A stretch of DNA of 64,000 bases from Lachnospiraceae bacterium G41 (GCA_900100245.1 FNEU01000004.1:84219-148218); one strand, 5' to 3'; shown: positions 17,677 to 26,150, counted from the first letter of the stretch. Numbers and translations: made by a program. The notes: generated by a model not told the origin, from the letters alone.

Positions 17677-19377
17677 ATGTCAGAAAATGTAAATATCACA
17701 GCGGAAAACGAAGAAATTGCAGAGGAAAAAACAAGCCGCAATTTTATAGAGATGATGATTGATAAGGATCTCGCGGAGGGAGTATACGATACAGTGCATA
17801 CAAGATTCCCGCCGGAGCCTAACGGATACCTTCATATCGGACACGCAAAAAGTATACTTCTTAACTACGGACTTGCTCAGGAATACGGCGGCAAGTTCAA
17901 TATGCGTTTCGACGATACAAACCCCACCAAGGAAAAAATCGAATTTGTAAATTCACAGCTTGAAGACATCAAGTGGCTCGGCGCCGACTGGGAAGACAGA
18001 CTGTTCTTCGCATCGGACTATTTCGAGCAGATGTACGAAGGCGCAGTTAAGCTCATAAAAAAGGGCAAAGCCTATGTATCGGATCTTTCCGCTGATGAAA
18101 TCAGAGAATACAGAGGAACCCTCACAGAGCCCGGCAAAGAAGACCCCGGCGTTCACAGAAGCATCGAAGAAAACTTACAGCTTTTCGAAGATATGAAAAA
18201 CGGCAAATTTGCCGACGGTGAGAAAGTTTTACGAGCTAGAATCGACATGGCGTCTCCCAACATGAACATGAGAGACCCGGTTATCTACAGAGTCGCACAT
18301 ATGACCCACCACAGAACAGGCGATAAATGGTGTATTTATCCGATGTACGATTTCGCTCATCCTATCGAAGATGCAGTGGAAGGCATCACACATTCCATCT
18401 GTACACTTGAATTCGAAGACCACAGACCTTTATACGACTGGGTTGTAAGGGAGCTTGAATATGAGAGACCTCCCAGACAGATAGAGTTCGCAAAGCTTTA
18501 TTTAAAGAATGTCGTTACAGGCAAGAGATACATCAAAAAGCTCGTTGAAGACGGTATCGCAGACGGCTGGGACGATCCGAGACTTGTATCCATCTCTGCA
18601 CTTAGAAGACGTGGCTACACACCCGAATCCATCAAGATGTTCGTAGACCTCTGCGGTGTATCCAAAGCTCATTCAATCGCCGACATGGCAATGCTTGAGT
18701 ACTGTATCAGAGAAGATCTTAAGCTAAAGAGACCCCGTATGATGGCAATACTCGATCCCGTCAAACTCGTGATCGACAACTACGAAGGCGAAGGCGAAAT
18801 GTTAGAGGCAGCCAACAACTTAGAGAACGAAGCACTCGGCTCGAGAATGATTCCCTTCTCCAAAGAACTCTACATCGAGAGAGAAGATTTTATGATCGAC
18901 CCTCCCAAGAAATACTTCAGACTTTTCCCGGGCAACGAAGTTCGTCTCATGAACGCATACTTTGTTAAGTGCGTAAGTTACGAGACGGATGCAGACGGAA
19001 ATGTAACGGTTGTTCACTGTACCTACGATCCCGAGACAAAGTCCGGCAGCGGTTTTACCGGCAGAAAAGTCAAAGGTACGATTCACTGGGTGGATGCAAA
19101 GAGTGCGGTTCCCGTTGAAGTCAGACTCTTCGAAAACATTGTTGACGAAGAAAAGGGCGTATACAACGAGGAAGACGGCAGCATCAATGTTAATCCCGAC
19201 TCCCGCAAGATTGTAACAGCTTACGTTGAGCCGGATTTAGCCAAGGCCAAAGCATTCGAAAGCTTCCAGTTCGTAAGAAACGGATTTTACTGTGTGGACT
19301 ACAAGGACTCCAAGGAAGGCGCACCGGTATTCAACAGAATCGTAAGCCTTAAGAGTTCATTTACCTTACCTAAATAA
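17677..19377 (+). CDS. glnS: Glutaminyl-tRNA synthetase
   Basis: A 566-residue class I synthetase that charges tRNA-Gln directly. Residues 40-56 contain [16 protein letters not shown] with HIGH at 53-56. [10 protein letters not shown] follows, and the C-terminal anticodon-binding beta-barrels carry [14 protein letters not shown] and [12 protein letters not shown]. In place of the KMSKS-type VMSKRKL loop it has [16 protein letters not shown] (TGKRY at 281-285), a form I recall from Lachnospiraceae GlnRS. GlnRS rather than GatCAB is a minority choice in Firmicutes and fits this group. The start has only a weak GAGG site. Confidence 0.95.
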   Translation: MSENVNITAENEEIAEEKTSRNFIEMMIDKDLAEGVYDTVHTRFPPEPNGYLHIGHAKSILLNYGLAQEYGGKFNMRFDDTNPTKEKIEFVNSQLEDIKWLGADWEDRLFFASDYFEQMYEGAVKLIKKGKAYVSDLSADEIREYRGTLTEPGKEDPGVHRSIEENLQLFEDMKNGKFADGEKVLRARIDMASPNMNMRDPVIYRVAHMTHHRTGDKWCIYPMYDFAHPIEDAVEGITHSICTLEFEDHRPLYDWVVRELEYERPPRQIEFAKLYLKNVVTGKRYIKKLVEDGIADGWDDPRLVSISALRRRGYTPESIKMFVDLCGVSKAHSIADMAMLEYCIREDLKLKRPRMMAILDPVKLVIDNYEGEGEMLEAANNLENEALGSRMIPFSKELYIEREDFMIDPPKKYFRLFPGNEVRLMNAYFVKCVSYETDADGNVTVVHCTYDPETKSGSGFTGRKVKGTIHWVDAKSAVPVEVRLFENIVDEEKGVYNEEDGSINVNPDSRKIVTAYVEPDLAKAKAFESFQFVRNGFYCVDYKDSKEGAPVFNRIVSLKSSFTLPK

Positions 19378-19385
19378 TTAACATC

Positions 19386-19416
19386 GGTGCCTGGCTCCCG
19401 AAGGGTGCCTGGCTCC
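19386..19416 (+). repeat. Tandem GGTGCCTGGCTCC repeats
   Basis: Two identical 13-mers at 19386-19398 and 19404-19416, 18 bp apart, lie between glnS and the kinase gene. They resemble short interspersed repeats common in Clostridia. No terminator is visible in this gap. Confidence 0.7.
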
Positions 19417-19483
19417 GTACATAAACGACACAAAGCAGGCTATGGAAGAAGCCTGAACGTGACATAAATCAAGGGGATTATGT

Positions 19484-21367
19484 ATGGAAATATCAGAGAT
19501 TAAAAAAATGTGCCTAAACTGCATGCATATGACAAAAGAAGAAGACTTTTGTCCTGTGTGCGGCAAGCCGAAAAAAGGGGTAAAAACATTCGGAAGAGCA
19601 CTTGAGCCGGGTACGATTTTAAACGGCAAATTCCTTATCGGTAATATTCTCGGTATGGGAAGTTTCGGAATCACGTACATCGGTTTTGATATGCTGCTCG
19701 AATACAGGGTTGCTATCAAAGAGTTCTTTCCCGATGAAATGGTAGAAAGAAAAGAAGACGGATCTTTAATCGTTGCGGGTGATACCACAGAAGAAGAGTT
19801 CCAGGCTGAACTTAAAGCATTCCTTCGCGAGTCGAGAATGCTCGCACAGTTTGCGAAATATCCCGGTATCGTTTCGATTAAAGAACTTTTCTATGCCAAC
19901 AACACCGGATACATGGTAATGGAGTATCTCGAAGGTGGCACACTTAGAAGATTTATCGACAATAACGGCGGACATCTGTCTGTAGAGCAGACGCTCTCCC
20001 TTATGAAACCCGTTATCGTTTCGATGGAAGAAATTCATAAAGCGGGATTGATACACCGTGATATTTCGCCCGAAAACATCATGCTTGATTCGGACGGAAG
20101 CATCAAGGTGATTGATTTCGGTGCGACGAAAAAGCTTAATAACCGTACCGCACAGGTTTACTTCGGCAAATTCGGATATGCTCCCTTAGAGCAGATGGTA
20201 GGCGAAGGCCAGGGACCCTGGACCGACGTTTACGGTATCTGCGCGACCATGTACTGCATGATTACGGGCGACATCCCGACCGATGCTTTTAGGAGAAGTA
20301 TGAACGAACCGCTGACACCGATCACGGATTACAATATCCAGATCGACCAGCGTGTGGCGGATGCCATCATGAAGGGCATGAACATGCAGTGCGCCGACAG
20401 ACAGCAGGATATGGGTCAGCTTCGTCGTTCGCTCTACGGCTTCTCACAGGAAGAGATGAACAAAAAGAACGAGCCAGTTTACTTCCCGACCATCAATACT
20501 CAGATGCTTTACGACAAGAAGAACAGAAGAGTATGGTTCGGCCATTATCCGATGAATGAAGTTTCCGGTTCGAGACTTACGACAGATATCATTTATGCTA
20601 CCTACGATCTCGTTGATTCGACGATGATTAAGGGCGCGAAATTCAAGAGATTTAACGTTGCCTCAGCCCTTATGAGCAGGGATTACAGAAACGTTAACAG
20701 AGCCAAGATTAAGGAAGATTCCAGAAAATACAGATACTTTGAGTACACCGAAATCCCTTGGGTTATCAGACAGCAGAAAGGCAACACAATGATTCTGCAG
20801 TCCGAGTACGTGCTTGATTATCAGCTCTTTGATGACAGGGACTACATGGATATGACCGAACGTGAAATCGGCAAGATTCGTACGGGTATCGTTTGGGAAT
20901 CAAGCGGCATCAGAGAGTGGTTAAACCGCGACTTCTTCCAGGAAGCATTTTCCAAGGAGGAGCAGGAGCGAATCATCATAAAAGAAATCAGAACTCCTAT
21001 TTCTACTTTTACGGACAAAACCACTTACGACCGCGTGTTCCTGCCGAGCGTCGAAGAAATGATCAACGGCTACGACGAAAGAAACGGTCAGGTGAGAGCA
21101 AACAATTCTCTCAAACTTTTCGAAGAACAGGCACCCTGCTACTTCTCGCAGTTTGCGGATGCCAAAAAAATAAACGAAAGCCTTCCGATGGGTTACGGAC
21201 TTAGAACCCGAGGAACGGTAAACGAATATAACGGAACTTTCACTTACGGTGAAAGCTGCGACGGTCAGTCAATCCAGGCCGGAATGCTTAAAAACTGGAG
21301 ACTTGACGTGCCCATGGGAATAAGGCCCGTCATCCTGGTTGATGTGACTGATATTTGTGAAGTTTAA
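19484..21367 (+). CDS. Ser/Thr protein kinase with zinc ribbon and DUF6273-like domain
   Basis: A 627-residue cytosolic protein with no membrane span. The N-terminus has a zinc ribbon, CxxC at 10/13 and 23/26. The Hanks-type kinase domain spans about 47-330: GNILGMGSFGITYIGFD, Lys79 in VAIKEFF, HRDISPEN (HRD 191-193), DFG 211-213 and a GFAPLEQ-like YAPLEQ segment. The C-terminal 270 residues end with WLNRDFF and MGIRPVI, typical of DUF6273-like domains. PASTA repeats of PknB kinases are absent. It is followed 16 bp later by a phosphatase gene that overlaps the first capsule gene, so a role in controlling polysaccharide synthesis is plausible. Confidence 0.9.
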   Translation: MEISEIKKMCLNCMHMTKEEDFCPVCGKPKKGVKTFGRALEPGTILNGKFLIGNILGMGSFGITYIGFDMLLEYRVAIKEFFPDEMVERKEDGSLIVAGDTTEEEFQAELKAFLRESRMLAQFAKYPGIVSIKELFYANNTGYMVMEYLEGGTLRRFIDNNGGHLSVEQTLSLMKPVIVSMEEIHKAGLIHRDISPENIMLDSDGSIKVIDFGATKKLNNRTAQVYFGKFGYAPLEQMVGEGQGPWTDVYGICATMYCMITGDIPTDAFRRSMNEPLTPITDYNIQIDQRVADAIMKGMNMQCADRQQDMGQLRRSLYGFSQEEMNKKNEPVYFPTINTQMLYDKKNRRVWFGHYPMNEVSGSRLTTDIIYATYDLVDSTMIKGAKFKRFNVASALMSRDYRNVNRAKIKEDSRKYRYFEYTEIPWVIRQQKGNTMILQSEYVLDYQLFDDRDYMDMTEREIGKIRTGIVWESSGIREWLNRDFFQEAFSKEEQERIIIKEIRTPISTFTDKTTYDRVFLPSVEEMINGYDERNGQVRANNSLKLFEEQAPCYFSQFADAKKINESLPMGYGLRTRGTVNEYNGTFTYGESCDGQSIQAGMLKNWRLDVPMGIRPVILVDVTDICEV

Positions 21368-21382
21368 GGGGATATAAAAAAA

Positions 21383-22165
21383 ATGAGTACTTACGTTTTA
21401 AGTGATATTCACGGTCAATATGATGCTTTCATGAACATGTTAAAGCAGATCAATTTTTCCGACAATGATACGCTTTTCGTACTCGGGGACGCTATAGACA
21501 GAGGCCCGGACGGTATAAAGATTTTAAAGACCATCATGAAGATGGATAATGTAAAAATGTTTCTCGGCAATCATGAGCTTTTAATGATGGAAGCCTTAAG
21601 AAACGTCGAGGAATGCGAAAAAGAAGGCAGACAGGACACCGAAGAGCTTGATTTGTGGCTCGATGAATGCAACGGCGGCCGACAGACCTTCGAGGATTTT
21701 AAGAAATGCTCCGCGAAAAAGAAAGCGGAAATTCTTATATATCTTGACAATGCAATCGTGGCTAAAAAAGTCAAAATGGGCAAAAAGACATACTATCTTT
21801 GCCACGCATACGCCGTGAGCAAGAGATTTGACAACGAAGTCAAATACAACGAGCTTATCTACCGAGATGTATTCCAGGCCGTTTGGCAGAATATCTACGA
21901 TGCGGGCTTTGCCAAGAAATTAAATGAAAAAATATTCCCGAACAAAAAATACATTTACGTTCTGGGACATATCTTTACTCAGCGTCTCGACAGTGTAGAT
22001 GAACAAGGCAGGGGCATAGTTCTCGATGACAAGAACTTCCTCGATGGATACCATATCATCAACATTGACTGCGGTATGGCGCTTCGAAACAAATCGAGTC
22101 AGCTCGCCTGCATGAGGCTTGAGGACGAGAAAATCTTTTATGAGGCTTTAGATGTCGAAGATTAA
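21383..22165 (+). CDS. PPP-type metallophosphatase, partner of the kinase
   Basis: A 260-residue protein with the calcineurin-like metal motifs LSDIHGQYD, VLGDAIDRGPD and LGNHE, and later histidines in LCHAYAVS and VLGHIFT. This matches bacterial Ser/Thr phosphoprotein or diadenosine tetraphosphate phosphatases (PrpA/PrpE, ApaH-like). The adjacent kinase favours protein dephosphorylation. The start ATG 21383 follows AAGGGGA. Its last 14 bases overlap the start of the next gene, so the phosphatase and the 4,6-dehydratase are translationally coupled. Confidence 0.88.
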   Translation: MSTYVLSDIHGQYDAFMNMLKQINFSDNDTLFVLGDAIDRGPDGIKILKTIMKMDNVKMFLGNHELLMMEALRNVEECEKEGRQDTEELDLWLDECNGGRQTFEDFKKCSAKKKAEILIYLDNAIVAKKVKMGKKTYYLCHAYAVSKRFDNEVKYNELIYRDVFQAVWQNIYDAGFAKKLNEKIFPNKKYIYVLGHIFTQRLDSVDEQGRGIVLDDKNFLDGYHIINIDCGMALRNKSSQLACMRLEDEKIFYEALDVED

Positions 22166-24050
22166 ACTGCATATCAGCAGGCAAATGATTCTAAGAATAA
22201 TATTGCTGGCCGTAATGGACATGATTAGCATTCTTGTCGTTACGGTTTTTGCTATTTATGTTCGTTATGATTTTTCCTTCAAGGATTTGCCTGAACACTT
22301 TTTAAAATCTACTATTTGGTTCATTCCGATTAACCTGGTCGTGACGATGATAAGCTTCGTGGCATGGAATCTTTACACCTCCGTCTGGAGATACGCATCC
22401 GCCACAGAACTCATTAAAATCATCGCAGCCGTAACCACGGCGACCATCGGACAGGTTATCTGCAAATTCATTTTTAAATTACCGATTCCGAGATCATATC
22501 CTTTGATTTACCTGGTTGCGCTTCTTGCAATTACATCCGCCATCAGGTTTTCTTATCGTGCGCTTCGAATCCTTCGTGCCAAAAGAAGAGTCCGCGAAAG
22601 CGGCAAAGAGCCCACCAGATGCATGGTTATCGGCGCAGGCAGTGCGGGAAATGAAATCATAAAAGAAATATCCACTACTCAGTACCTCACAATGAAGGTT
22701 TGCTGTATCATCGATGACGGCCAGGGTTGCTGGGGCAAAAAACTTCGTGGTGTTCCCATTGTAGGCGGCCGTGATGTAATCGTTCAGGCGGCTGCAGAAT
22801 ACAATATCGCGGAGATTATCATCGCAATTCCTTCGGCAAAGCCCTCAGAGATAAAGGAAATAGTAAATATCTGCAAGGAAACAGGCTGTAAGATGCGTAT
22901 CCTTCCCGGTATGTATCAGCTTATAAACGGCGAAGTTGATGTCGATGTATCCAAACTTCGTGATGTACAGATTGAGGATCTTTTAGGAAGAGAACCCGTC
23001 AGTACAAACTTAGACGAAATCATGGGCTATGTATCGGGCAGAGTCATCATGGTTACAGGTGGCGGCGGATCAATCGGATCCGAACTTTGCAGACAGATCG
23101 CGGGCCACAATCCCAAGCAGCTTATCATCGTTGATATCTACGAAAACAATGCTTATGACATCCAGCAGGAGCTGGCGCGTAAATTCCCCGAGTTAAATCT
23201 CGTGGTACTTATCGCGTCCGTTCGAAACACGCTGAGAATGGATAAGATTTTTGAAGAATACAAGCCTGACATTGTCTATCATGCGGCAGCTCACAAGCAT
23301 GTTCCGCTCATGGAAGAAAGCCCCAACGAGGCTATCAAAAACAATGTTTTAGGTACACTCAAGGTCGTTAAGGCGGCTGATAAATGGAAGGTTAAAAAGT
23401 TCGTACTTATTTCGACCGACAAGGCCGTTAACCCCACAAACGTAATGGGCGCAACCAAGCGTATCTGCGAAATGATAGTACAAACCTACAACGAGCGTTC
23501 CGAGACCGAGTTTGTAGCAGTACGATTCGGCAATGTTTTAGGATCGAACGGTTCGGTTATTCCGCTCTTTAAAAAGCAGATTGAAGCAGGCGGTCCCGTA
23601 ACCGTTACACATCCTGATATCATCAGATATTTCATGACGATTCCCGAAGCTGTTGCTCTGGTTTTACAGGCCGGCGCATACGCAAAGGGCGGCGAAATCT
23701 TCGTGCTCGACATGGGCGAGCCCGTCAAGATTCTCGACCTCGCAGAGAACTTAATCAAGCTCTCCGGCCTTCGTGTCGGCGATGATATCGAGATAGTCTT
23801 CACCGGCTTAAGACCCGGCGAAAAGCTCTTCGAAGAGATGTTAATGGACGAGGAAGGCCTGACCGAGACCCGCAACAAGCGTATCCACATCGGCCACCCC
23901 ATCAACTTCAACGAGGACGAATTCCTCGCGCAGATTGAAAACCTCAAGACCTTCGTAGAAGGCGAGCCCGACATAGAAGAAGTCAAAAAGAAAATCGCCG
24001 AGATAGTCCCGACGTATAAGGCAGCTGCAGATGACGCGAAGGCGAAGTAG
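22152..24050 (+). CDS. Membrane UDP-N-acetylhexosamine 4,6-dehydratase (PglF/WbpM/CapD family)
   Basis: A 632-residue protein. Four N-terminal membrane helices (about residues 10-135) are followed by a first Rossmann domain (CMVIGAGSAGNEI) and a second, catalytic SDR domain with VTGGGGSIGSEL and HAAAHKHVPLMEE. The active-site triad uses Met in place of Tyr (STDKAVNPTNVMGATK), as in this dehydratase family. It forms the 4-keto-6-deoxy intermediate of UDP-GlcNAc, leading to sugars such as QuiNAc, FucNAc or bacillosamine. Its TAG stop (24048-24050) is followed, in the same frame and without another stop, by the 63-bp repeats and the next epimerase. The C-terminal tail is Ala/Lys-rich. Confidence 0.9.
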   Translation: MSKIKLHISRQMILRIILLAVMDMISILVVTVFAIYVRYDFSFKDLPEHFLKSTIWFIPINLVVTMISFVAWNLYTSVWRYASATELIKIIAAVTTATIGQVICKFIFKLPIPRSYPLIYLVALLAITSAIRFSYRALRILRAKRRVRESGKEPTRCMVIGAGSAGNEIIKEISTTQYLTMKVCCIIDDGQGCWGKKLRGVPIVGGRDVIVQAAAEYNIAEIIIAIPSAKPSEIKEIVNICKETGCKMRILPGMYQLINGEVDVDVSKLRDVQIEDLLGREPVSTNLDEIMGYVSGRVIMVTGGGGSIGSELCRQIAGHNPKQLIIVDIYENNAYDIQQELARKFPELNLVVLIASVRNTLRMDKIFEEYKPDIVYHAAAHKHVPLMEESPNEAIKNNVLGTLKVVKAADKWKVKKFVLISTDKAVNPTNVMGATKRICEMIVQTYNERSETEFVAVRFGNVLGSNGSVIPLFKKQIEAGGPVTVTHPDIIRYFMTIPEAVALVLQAGAYAKGGEIFVLDMGEPVKILDLAENLIKLSGLRVGDDIEIVFTGLRPGEKLFEEMLMDEEGLTETRNKRIHIGHPINFNEDEFLAQIENLKTFVEGEPDIEEVKKKIAEIVPTYKAAADDAKAK

Positions 24051-24068
24051 TTTACGCGCGGAGGCGGA

Positions 24069-24486
24069 AGTTACGCGCACAGGCGCTGTGGAGACTCAAA
24101 CGCGCGTAATATTGCGCAGGCGGCAGTCATAGACTACGCGCGAATAGCAAGAGAAGTCCCAAACGCGCGTAAGATTGCGAGGGTGGAAGCCATAGACTAC
24201 GCGCGAAAAGCAAGAGAAGTCCCAAACGCGCGTAAGATTGTGCGGGCGAAAGTTATAGACTACGCGCGAAAAGCAAGAGAAGTCTCAAACGCGCGTAAGA
24301 TTGTGCGGGCTGAAACCTTGGACTACGCGCGAAAAGCAAGAGAAGTCCCAAACGCGCGTAAAATTACGCGGGCGAAAGTTATAGACTACGCGCGAAAAGC
24401 AAGAGAAGCTTCAAACGCACGTAAGATTGCGCGGGCGGCAGTCATAGACTACGCGCGAAAAGCAAGAGAAGTCTCAAACGCGCGTA
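24069..24486 (+). repeat. Seven-copy 63-bp tandem repeat, open in one frame
   Basis: Full copies start at 24132, 24195, 24258, 24321, 24384 and 24447, exactly 63 bp apart. A degenerate copy starts at 24069 and the last copy is cut short. Each unit contains TACGCGCG and, 21 nt later, CGCGCGTA, so each can form a hairpin. In the frame of both neighbouring genes the unit has no stop and would read DYARKAREVPNARKIVRAKVI-like, 21 residues. The other two forward frames have stops. Most differences between copies change the amino acid, which argues against a conserved protein. No SD precedes the in-frame GTG at 24183. The array occupies the whole gap between the two genes. Confidence 0.9.
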
Positions 24487-24497
24487 AACAGAAGAAT

Positions 24498-25637
24498 ATG
24501 AAAAGAATTCTAATCACGGGTGCCGGAAGTTTTATTGGTACCTCCTTCGAAAACTACATAAAGAATCACACAAATCATGCTGAGTATGAGATAAGTGTGA
24601 TGGATACGCTGACAGGAAAAATCGTCAGTGGAAGTTCGTTATCTGATAAGAGAAAAGACACTTGCAAGGATGCTACAGACACTGGCAAAGAAATTGCAAA
24701 TGATGATAAAGATGTTGCTGAAACTGGCAAGAATGTTGCAGATGCTATTTCAGATAATGAAAATGATGCATCGACTGACACCTGGAACTTCGACGGATAT
24801 GATGTAGTTTTTCATGTAGCTGGCATAGCACATGCAGACGTCGGAAAAGTCACAGAAGAAGGCAAGGAACTTTACAGAAAAGTAAATACCGAACTTGCGA
24901 TTGAAACTGCGAAGAAAGCCAAGGCAGCAGGCGTTAAACAGTTCATTTTTATGAGCTCAGCGATTGTTTATGGCGCCAGTTCTCCAATAGGAAAAGAAAA
25001 AATCATAACAAAAGATACAAAGCCCGAACCCGAGAACTTCTACGGTGAGAGCAAACTTAATGCCGAAACAGGATTGTTGAAGCTTATGAGCAATGAAGGT
25101 GAAAATAAGCTTAATGCCGAGACAGGACTTTCGGAATTGTCTGATGGAGATACTCAGGCTAATCGCAATCAGACAGAAGTGGCCGACAGTTCGGGAAAGC
25201 CTTTCAAGGTGGTCATCCTGCGACCTCCGATGATTTACGGACCGGGCTGCAAGGGCAATTACAATTCACTGAGGAAATTTGCTCTGAAATTTCCGGTATT
25301 TCCCAAAGTTGCCAATGAGCGTTCAATGCTTTACATAGATAACCTCTGCGAATTCGTGAGACTGATGATCGACAACGAAGAGAGCGGAATTTTCCATCCT
25401 GCCAACGCAGAGACATCAAACACATCAGAGATGGTTAAAATGATAGCCGAAGCCCACGGCAAAAAGAAAGCACTCATGGGTGGTCTGACTTGGCTTTTAA
25501 AACTTTTAAGCCACTTTACAGGACTTGTAAACAAAGCTTTCGGTAATTTAACCTATGCAGAAGAACTCACGGAATACAAAGATAACTATAGAATCTATTC
25601 GCTTACAGAAAGCATCACTGCCACTGAACAGCAATGA
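24498..25637 (+). CDS. NAD-dependent sugar epimerase with two low-complexity insertions
   Basis: A 379-residue extended-SDR protein. ATG 24498 is chosen because MKRILITGAGSFIG is the canonical Rossmann start, although the ribosome site is weak. HVAGIAHADVG, MSSAIVYG, the catalytic YGESK and RPPMIYGPG follow. Compared with the family pattern, it carries an extra Asp/Lys/Thr-rich stretch at about residues 42-94, with imperfect TGKEIA/TGKNVA repeats. A second insertion follows YGES, where KLNAETGL occurs twice (25051 and 25107 regions). It probably reduces or epimerises the 4-keto sugar made by the preceding gene. The TGA stop is the start of a TGACAC repeat. Confidence 0.85.
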   Translation: MKRILITGAGSFIGTSFENYIKNHTNHAEYEISVMDTLTGKIVSGSSLSDKRKDTCKDATDTGKEIANDDKDVAETGKNVADAISDNENDASTDTWNFDGYDVVFHVAGIAHADVGKVTEEGKELYRKVNTELAIETAKKAKAAGVKQFIFMSSAIVYGASSPIGKEKIITKDTKPEPENFYGESKLNAETGLLKLMSNEGENKLNAETGLSELSDGDTQANRNQTEVADSSGKPFKVVILRPPMIYGPGCKGNYNSLRKFALKFPVFPKVANERSMLYIDNLCEFVRLMIDNEESGIFHPANAETSNTSEMVKMIAEAHGKKKALMGGLTWLLKLLSHFTGLVNKAFGNLTYAEELTEYKDNYRIYSLTESITATEQQ

Positions 25638-25701
25638 CACCGCGGACCGAGTTTAGTGTCACTTTTGTGATAATGACACCGGGAACTGGGGTTTAGTGTC
25701 A
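25635..25701 (+). repeat. Two tandem TGACAC...GTGTCA repeats
   Basis: The first element is 25635-25661 and the second 25674-25701. Each has TGACAC and GTGTCA arms with a core close to GGACCGAGTTTA or GGGAACTGGGGTTTA. The first three bases are the stop codon of the epimerase, as also happens at glmM. Confidence 0.8.
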
Positions 25702-25782
25702 GTTTTATGATAAAAGAACCATGAATTAAACGAAACAATATAGTGCAATATTACAATAAAAACATAAATACATTGTTAAATA

Positions 25783-25811
25783 TTTACAATAATCAACCGA
25801 TATGGTAATAT
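25783..25811 (+). promoter_or_regulatory. Promoter of the type I toxin mRNA
   Basis: TTTACA (25783-25788) and TAATAT (25806-25811) have a 17-bp spacer, placing the start near 25818. Confidence 0.65.
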
Positions 25812-25908
25812 CATCTCAGGTGTTACCAATAACACGGTAGGCGGTTGCCCTCCATTTTTTGAGGAGGGTTCTCACCCTCCAATCTGCAAAGAAAGGAGGG
25901 GGATGCTA

Positions 25909-26004
25909 ATGTTCGTGACTTTTGATGTATTAATTCAGACGTTTATAATGCTCATAGCATTTGCGACACTGATAGTAATAATCTTTAGAAATGACAAAAA
26001 ATAA
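25909..26004 (+). CDS. Type I toxin, holin-like membrane peptide
   Basis: A 31-residue peptide: MFVTFDVLIQTFIMLIAFAT, then LIVIIFRNDKK. A short polar start, one hydrophobic helix and a charged tail match the putative holin-like toxins (Hol_Tox, TxpA-related) of Firmicutes. ATG 25909 is preferred because AGGAGG (25894-25899) is 9 nt upstream; an in-frame ATG at 25903 would add Met-Leu but is only 3 nt from the ribosome site. The structured leader and a converging antisense RNA over the 3' end complete the type I layout. When free of antisense RNA it would insert in the membrane and harm the cell. Confidence 0.8.
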   Translation: MFVTFDVLIQTFIMLIAFATLIVIIFRNDKK

Positions 26005-26080
26005 ACCCGTCCTGGTCCGACGGGTTTATTAGTTCTTCTAATATACCATTAGGGCAACCGTCTATCGGCAGCACCTTTTA
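25996..26080 (-). ncRNA. Antisense RNA antitoxin (RatA-like in position)
   Basis: Reading leftward, TTGACT (26115-26110) and TATAAT (26093-26088) are spaced by 16 bp. Transcription would start near 26080 and end at the hairpin TAAACCCGTC/GACGGGTTTA (26028-26002), which on this strand is followed by six T. The predicted RNA of about 85 nt overlaps the 3' end of the toxin mRNA. The exact ends are inferred. Confidence 0.75.
26002..26028. terminator. Bidirectional terminator shared by toxin mRNA and antisense RNA
   Basis: A 10-bp perfect stem TAAACCCGTC/GACGGGTTTA with a 7-nt loop. It has six T on the leftward side and a weaker T-rich tail on the rightward side, so some toxin mRNA may read through to 26076. 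Confidence 0.85.
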
Positions 26081-26150
26081 TAATTTTATTATATTATCAG
26101 GACGGTAAAAGTCAAGCAATATAAGCAGTTTTCAAACATCATAAAAGATA

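Larger units (their letters stand above)
25818..26076. repeat. Long-range inverted repeat framing the type I toxin
   Basis: The left element 25818-25851 begins AGGTGTTACC and ends GGCGGTTGCCCT. The reverse complement of 26051-26076 begins AGGTGCTGCC and ends ACGGTTGCCCT. In a long toxin mRNA the two ends could pair. The antisense RNA starts with the same sequence as the mRNA leader. The leader also holds CCCTCC segments (25848-25853 and 25875-25880) that can hide the AGGAGGG ribosome site. Confidence 0.75.

Noticed and set aside
24069-24486. CRISPR array
   Set aside because: The unit is 63 bp and contiguous, with no unique spacers between copies and no cas genes nearby.
24183-24497. Epimerase N-terminus beginning at GTG 24183 inside the repeats
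   Set aside because: No proper ribosome site, and the Rossmann fold begins at Met 24498; copy differences are mostly amino-acid-changing. Kept only as a hypothesis in the findings.
24051-26150. Insertion sequence or transposon carrying the repeats and type I toxin
   Set aside because: No transposase and no terminal inverted repeats or target duplications were seen around the segment.
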